Shown here: one piece after another, positions 5,819-8,833 of the stretch
Layout of the letters: each line of letters opens with the position of its first letter
Numbering within the stretch: the stretch's first letter is position 1
DNA from: Bacteroidota bacterium
GTDB lineage: Bacteria; Bacteroidota; Bacteroidia; Chitinophagales; Chitinophagaceae
Length of the DNA: 8,833 nucleotides
Direction: 5' to 3'
Assembly (NCBI GenBank): GCA_028876035.1
Contig: JAGWTK010000147.1
Coordinates: 1-8,833, forward strand
The notes under the pieces: model-generated
Told to the model about the DNA's origin: nothing
Seen by the model: only the letters and a program-made list of their open reading frames with translations
Databases searched by the model: none
Made by a program: the position numbers and the translations under genes

Positions 5819-7124
5819 CCAACAATTCAACGACTTTTTCTTTCTTTAAAATTAAATAACCGATCCGGTCATTGCTGATCCCATGTTTCAACTGGTAGCT
5901 GAAAATGAGCTGGTCGTCGTTGACGGCCGTTTCAAAATAGCGGAAGAGCATATTGGGGTAGATGCGCAGGTCTTCGGCGATCTCGTAGAGGTGGGTAGAT
6001 AAGACGAACAATGAATTGGGAATTTTGATCAGCCCTTTGATGACAGCACCAGAGCATTTCATCGCGTCCTGCACATTGGTGCCTTTGAAGAGTTCATCGA
6101 TCAATACCAGCCATTTCCTGCCATCGTTGATCCGCGTGATGGTGTTTTTGATCCGCTGTACTTCGTTGAAGAAATAGCTTTCCCCTTTTACGATATTGTC
6201 GGTTACGTTGATATTGCTGAGAATACCATCGAACAAACTTAGTTGAAGTTGCTGCGCGGGTACGCCCATGCCCAGGTGGGCAAGGTAAACGGCAGCGCCC
6301 ACCGATTTGATAAAGGTGCTTTTGCCGGCCATGTTGGCGCCGGTAAGAAATAAGAAATTCTGGTGTTGCTGGAGGCCAATATCATAGGCAACCGGCGAGG
6401 GAAGCAGGATATGATACAAACCCCTGGCTTCAAAAAAAGCTTTTGGTGTATCGATGAAATCAGGAAAACTAAGTCCCAGGGTATCCACCGCTTCCGCCAT
6501 CGAATGCCAGGCATCCAGCCTGCCAAAAATATCTACCAGTTCAAGCGCAGCGGTCTTGAAACGGTAATGGCAATAGTGGCCAAAATGGATGGTTTGGCCG
6601 GGTGTGTATTTGGTGCCTTTTACTGTTTCACCAAGCTGACGAATTGTATCGTGCTGCAGAAGATGATTGGCGCGCTGGATATAGCGCCGGAGCAGCATAG
6701 GCGTTTGATCGTTGTCGAACAGTGCGGCAAGACATTTGAAACCCCTTACCAGATCGGCGAAATGACCAATCGAATATCGGACCAGGGCGAAATCAGGGCC
6801 GTGCAATAATTTATAAGTGATGCCATTCAAAAAACTGGCAGAATCCGGAATCGTATCTACCGGTGCTTCATAGAATTTTTCGATGACCATGATGGTACCA
6901 TTCGAAATACTTGCTGGCCATTGCTCCTTGTTGGCGCTGATGCATCGCAGCACCTGCTGCACTTCTTTTATTTTCGACAGATCACCGAGTGGCTCGCGAA
7001 AGAATTTTTCCAACCAGGCACGGCCACCGATTGTGCGCGTAAAATCGAGCCGGTGAAACATCGAAAACGATTCTTCCGTATGGAATATGGAAAGGTCGCT
7101 GAGTGTAATCTGGTCTGTCTGCAT
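5808..7124 (-). CDS. Short MutS-family ATPase (MutS core plus ATPase domain, no mismatch-recognition domain)
   Basis: I start at ATG 7122-7124 (MQTDQITLSDLSIF, 438 residues). An in-frame GTG at 7151 would add nine hydrophobic residues and seems less likely. Residues about 20-230 resemble the MutS lever/core region, with the opening LDFTRTIGGRAWLEKFFREP typical of that domain. The C-terminal half is the MutS ATPase: Walker A TGANMAGKST (261-270), the signature stretch KGESYFFNEVQRI (313-325), Walker B LVLIDELFKGTN (339-350) and the H-loop LSTHLYEIA (375-383). Full MutS is about twice as long and begins with mismatch-binding and connector domains, both absent here. No Smr nuclease domain follows, so it is not MutS2. 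It should be a DNA-associated ATPase of the MutS-related group common in Bacteroidota, with unknown role. It lies 45 bp downstream of pyrC and is probably co-transcribed with it. Its stop codon lies in the GGACTAA array. Confidence 0.85.
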   Translation of the reverse strand: MQTDQITLSDLSIFHTEESFSMFHRLDFTRTIGGRAWLEKFFREPLGDLSKIKEVQQVLRCISANKEQWPASISNGTIMVIEKFYEAPVDTIPDSASFLNGITYKLLHGPDFALVRYSIGHFADLVRGFKCLAALFDNDQTPMLLRRYIQRANHLLQHDTIRQLGETVKGTKYTPGQTIHFGHYCHYRFKTAALELVDIFGRLDAWHSMAEAVDTLGLSFPDFIDTPKAFFEARGLYHILLPSPVAYDIGLQQHQNFLFLTGANMAGKSTFIKSVGAAVYLAHLGMGVPAQQLQLSLFDGILSNINVTDNIVKGESYFFNEVQRIKNTITRINDGRKWLVLIDELFKGTNVQDAMKCSGAVIKGLIKIPNSLFVLSTHLYEIAEDLRIYPNMLFRYFETAVNDDQLIFSYQLKHGISNDRIGYLILKKEKVVELLDSL

Positions 7125-7160
7125 AAAAAGAAGTTGGAGGAAAATGAACACCCCACCGGC

Positions 7161-7178
7161 AGCCGCTCTTTAGCGGTT
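7161..7178 (-). other. Hairpin spanning the pyrC stop codon
   Basis: CCGCT (7163-7167) and AGCGG (7172-7176) form a GC-rich 5-bp stem around a four-base loop. Two outer pairs, 7161-7178 and 7160-7179, lie beyond a position that is A-C in the minus-strand RNA. The pyrC TAA (7170-7172) lies in the loop and stem edge. No T tract follows, so this is more likely a processing or attenuation element than a terminator, or it may have no role. Confidence 0.25.
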
Positions 7179-8513
7179 GAACTGCATCCGCTGTCCCTGC
7201 TGAGATTCATCCCAGCCATTATTTCCATAAACCAGGTGCCCGTTTACAAACGTGTGTGTAATCTTCGCGGGAAATTGAAAGCCTTCAAGCGGGCTCCAGC
7301 CACATTTGTACAGGATATTTTCTTTTGAGACGGTTGTTTGTTCATCCAGGTCTGCTATCACCAGGTCGGCAAAATAGCCTTCGCGCAGGTAGCCGCGTTC
7401 TGCGATTTGAAAACAATCTGCCACCGCATGACTCATTTTCTCCACCACTTTCTCAAGGCTGATTTTTCCGAGTTGCACATAATGCAGCATCAGCAATACA
7501 GAATGCTGTACCAGGGGCAATCCGGCATGTGCTTTTTCGTAAGGTTCATTCTTTTCTTCCCAGGTATGCGGGGCATGATCGGTAGCAATTACATCCAGCC
7601 GATCATCTAATAAGGCTTTCCAGAGTGCTTCACGGTTGAGCGGCGCTTTGATGGCCGGATTGCATTTGATCAGGTTGCCTTTAGTTGCGTAGTCATCGGC
7701 CGTGAAATGAAGATGGTGAACGCATACTTCGGCCGTAATGCGTTTGTCCTTCAATGGTACCATATTGCTGAACAGCTGTAACTCCTTCTCAGTGCTGATG
7801 TGCAGTATATGGAGCCGGCTGTTGTGCTTTTTGGCGAATTGAATGGCGTAGAAAGAGCTTTCGAAACAATTCTCCGCGTCCCGGATCAGGGGATGGTCGG
7901 CGGCGGTGAGCGTACCTTTTGCTGCTTTGATGCGTTCGAAATTTGCTTTGATGGTTTGCTCATTTTCGCAATGGGTCGCAATCAGCACTTCGCTGTTGGC
8001 GAACAACCGGTCAAGTGTGAGCGGATTGTCGACCAGCAGCCCTCCTGTGGAAGAGCCCATGAAAATCTTGATACCACAAATATTTTTTTTATTATCATTT
8101 GTTCGCAAGGCTTCTTCTGCATTATCATTGGAAGTTCCCATGAAGAAAGAATAGTTTGCCAGGGAACTGCGTGCGGCGATGGCGTACTTCTGTTCGAGTA
8201 ATTCCTGCGTGAATGCCGGTGGCACTGTATTCGGCATCTCCATAAACGAGGTAACACCGCCTGCTACGGCCGCTTTTGCCTCTGTGTAGATCGTTGCTTT
8301 ATGGGTAAGACCGGGCTCCCTGAAATGCACCTGGTCGTCGATGGCTCCTGGTAAAAGATACTTCCCTTCTCCGTTGATCTCGGTCACATTGCCAGCATGG
8401 GAGATCTGCGGCGCAATCTTATCAATCCGGCCGTTTTTGACCAACACATCCCGGTCGCTTATCGTACCTTCGTTAACCATCCGGATATTCTTAATCAGGT
8501 AATTTTGCGCCAT
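7170..8513 (-). CDS. pyrC: Dihydroorotase (amidohydrolase superfamily), de novo pyrimidine synthesis
   Basis: The product is 447 residues from ATG 8511-8513 to TAA 7170-7172, the usual length for class I dihydroorotase. This enzyme interconverts carbamoyl-aspartate and dihydroorotate in the cytoplasm, the third step of UMP synthesis. The amidohydrolase landmarks are in order: LLPGAIDDQVHFREPG (53-68, with metal ligand His63 and substrate-binding Arg65), MEMPNT (91-96), the carbamylated lysine in GIKIFMGSSTG (Lys149), IATHCE (His181), LHILHIS (His238) and the catalytic Asp in ATDHAPH (Asp312). AGLPLVQHS (330-338) and a C-terminal beta segment (FADLVIADLDE to THTFVNGHLVYG) fit the family. The first His of the usual HxH motif is Gln61. 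Allantoinase and hydantoinase are close relatives, but the REPG and ATDHAPH context favours dihydroorotase. Upstream lies a divergent secreted-protein gene 37 bp away; downstream is the MutS-like ATPase. Confidence 0.88.
   Translation of the reverse strand: MAQNYLIKNIRMVNEGTISDRDVLVKNGRIDKIAPQISHAGNVTEINGEGKYLLPGAIDDQVHFREPGLTHKATIYTEAKAAVAGGVTSFMEMPNTVPPAFTQELLEQKYAIAARSSLANYSFFMGTSNDNAEEALRTNDNKKNICGIKIFMGSSTGGLLVDNPLTLDRLFANSEVLIATHCENEQTIKANFERIKAAKGTLTAADHPLIRDAENCFESSFYAIQFAKKHNSRLHILHISTEKELQLFSNMVPLKDKRITAEVCVHHLHFTADDYATKGNLIKCNPAIKAPLNREALWKALLDDRLDVIATDHAPHTWEEKNEPYEKAHAGLPLVQHSVLLMLHYVQLGKISLEKVVEKMSHAVADCFQIAERGYLREGYFADLVIADLDEQTTVSKENILYKCGWSPLEGFQFPAKITHTFVNGHLVYGNNGWDESQQGQRMQFNR
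8500..8507 (+). promoter_or_regulatory. Candidate Bacteroidota -7 element for the right-edge gene
   Basis: TAATTTTG matches the Bacteroidota -7 consensus TAnnTTTG exactly and lies 43 bp upstream of the ATG at 8551, inside the first codons of the divergent pyrC. Transcription would begin around 8513-8516 and leave a short AT-rich leader. No clear TTG-type -33 element is visible at the expected distance, so the call rests on the -7 match and its position. Confidence 0.35.
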
Positions 8514-8544
8514 ACGAAATCGATGATTGTTTGTTTAAACCAGC

Positions 8545-8558
8545 AATTGCATGCAATT
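8545..8558. repeat. 14-bp perfect palindrome over the start codon of the right-edge gene
   Basis: AATTGCATGCAATT reads the same on both strands and includes the ATG at 8551-8553. It lies between two divergent genes whose start codons are 37 bp apart, so it could be an operator. By chance about one such palindrome is expected in roughly 16 kb, so it is not significant alone. Confidence 0.3.
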
Positions 8559-8833
8559 TAAAAAAACCGTTCTAAGCTGTTCTATTTTTATTGTGCCTGT
8601 CGTCCTGCTCGCGCAGTCGTCTTACCTGCCGCAGGGTGCCAAAGAAAGCTGGTTGCTGAACCGGCTCGACATCAAGCTCGGCCATGACTCCAACTTTTCG
8701 TTTTCAAGTACCCACCCTTTATCGCGCAAGGCAATGGTCAATGGCATTGAATCGATCTACCATTTAAATACCGGCGCACTGAGCGATTCCCTGCCTGCCG
8801 GTTTGTTTACGCCCGTAGATACGTACAATATGC
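8551..8833 (+). CDS. N-terminal part of a secreted protein, possibly outer-membrane (3' end outside window)
   Basis: The ATG at 8551 opens a frame that stays open to the window edge (94 codons). The start encodes a signal peptide: MQFKKTVLSC, a hydrophobic stretch SIFIVPVVLLA, and cleavage near residue 21 before QSSYLPQG. The mature part begins YLPQGAKESWLLNRLDIKLG and continues through STHPLSRKAMVNGIESIYHL. This opening resembles secreted Bacteroidota proteins of unknown function that I recall only vaguely, some thought to be outer-membrane barrels, so I assign no role. The 37-bp space to the divergent pyrC start is very short, so its promoter probably overlaps the start of pyrC. A TAATTTTG element lies there. 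Codon use and GC match the core part of the window. Confidence 0.7.
   Translation, partial: MQFKKTVLSCSIFIVPVVLLAQSSYLPQGAKESWLLNRLDIKLGHDSNFSFSSTHPLSRKAMVNGIESIYHLNTGALSDSLPAGLFTPVDTYNM

Noticed and set aside
7082..7151. GTG start at 7151 for the MutS-like ATPase
   Set aside because: It would add nine hydrophobic residues (MFIFLQLLF) atypical for a cytoplasmic MutS-like protein. ATG 7124 gives a normal N terminus.

Overview
The window looks like a piece of a Bacteroidota chromosome, most likely from a Chitinophagaceae-type soil or water bacterium. The support is indirect: moderate GC in most of the window (31 of 60 bases in 2521-2580), several secreted or outer-membrane proteins whose signal peptides end in A|Q, start codons without Shine-Dalgarno sequences, a TAnnTTTG-type -7 element, and a dihydroorotase with the IDDQVHFREPG signature that I associate with this phylum. 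No rRNA, tRNA, CRISPR array or transposase was recognised.

Left edge (1-1391). Two small membrane proteins of unknown function lie tail to tail in AT-rich DNA (18 of 60 bases are G or C in 61-120 and again in 541-600). They are followed by about 490 bases with no convincing gene, only an ORF interrupted by an in-frame TAG (953-1372). This looks like an accessory or decayed patch. A 63-residue gene of unknown function (1392-1583, minus) closes it.

Middle (1707-5244). Four co-directional genes form a tight envelope operon: an outer-membrane barrel-like protein, a lipoprotein glycerophosphodiester phosphodiesterase (4-bp ATGA overlap), a second small barrel-like protein (14-bp overlap), and a secreted calcineurin-like metallophosphoesterase (10-bp gap). 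The two enzymes suggest phosphodiester or phosphomonoester processing at the cell surface or in the periplasm. That joint role is inferred from the gene order.

Convergent gap (5245-5807). About 560 non-coding bases hold the most unusual structure in the window, an array of degenerate 7-nt units. Between 5523 and 5725, 29 heptamers (xGACTAx, xGAACxx and related) run in unbroken 7-nt phase. They are grouped into roughly 126-nt higher-order units (18 x 7). A nearly pure GGACTAA run (5763-5818) ends inside the 3' end of the next gene and supplies its stop codon. A different heptamer family (AGATATG) lies at 5326-5354.

Right side (5808-8833). A minus-strand pair encodes dihydroorotase (pyrC, de novo pyrimidine synthesis) followed by a short MutS-family ATPase without a mismatch-recognition domain. 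Diverging from pyrC across only 37 bp is the start of a secreted protein that runs off the right edge.
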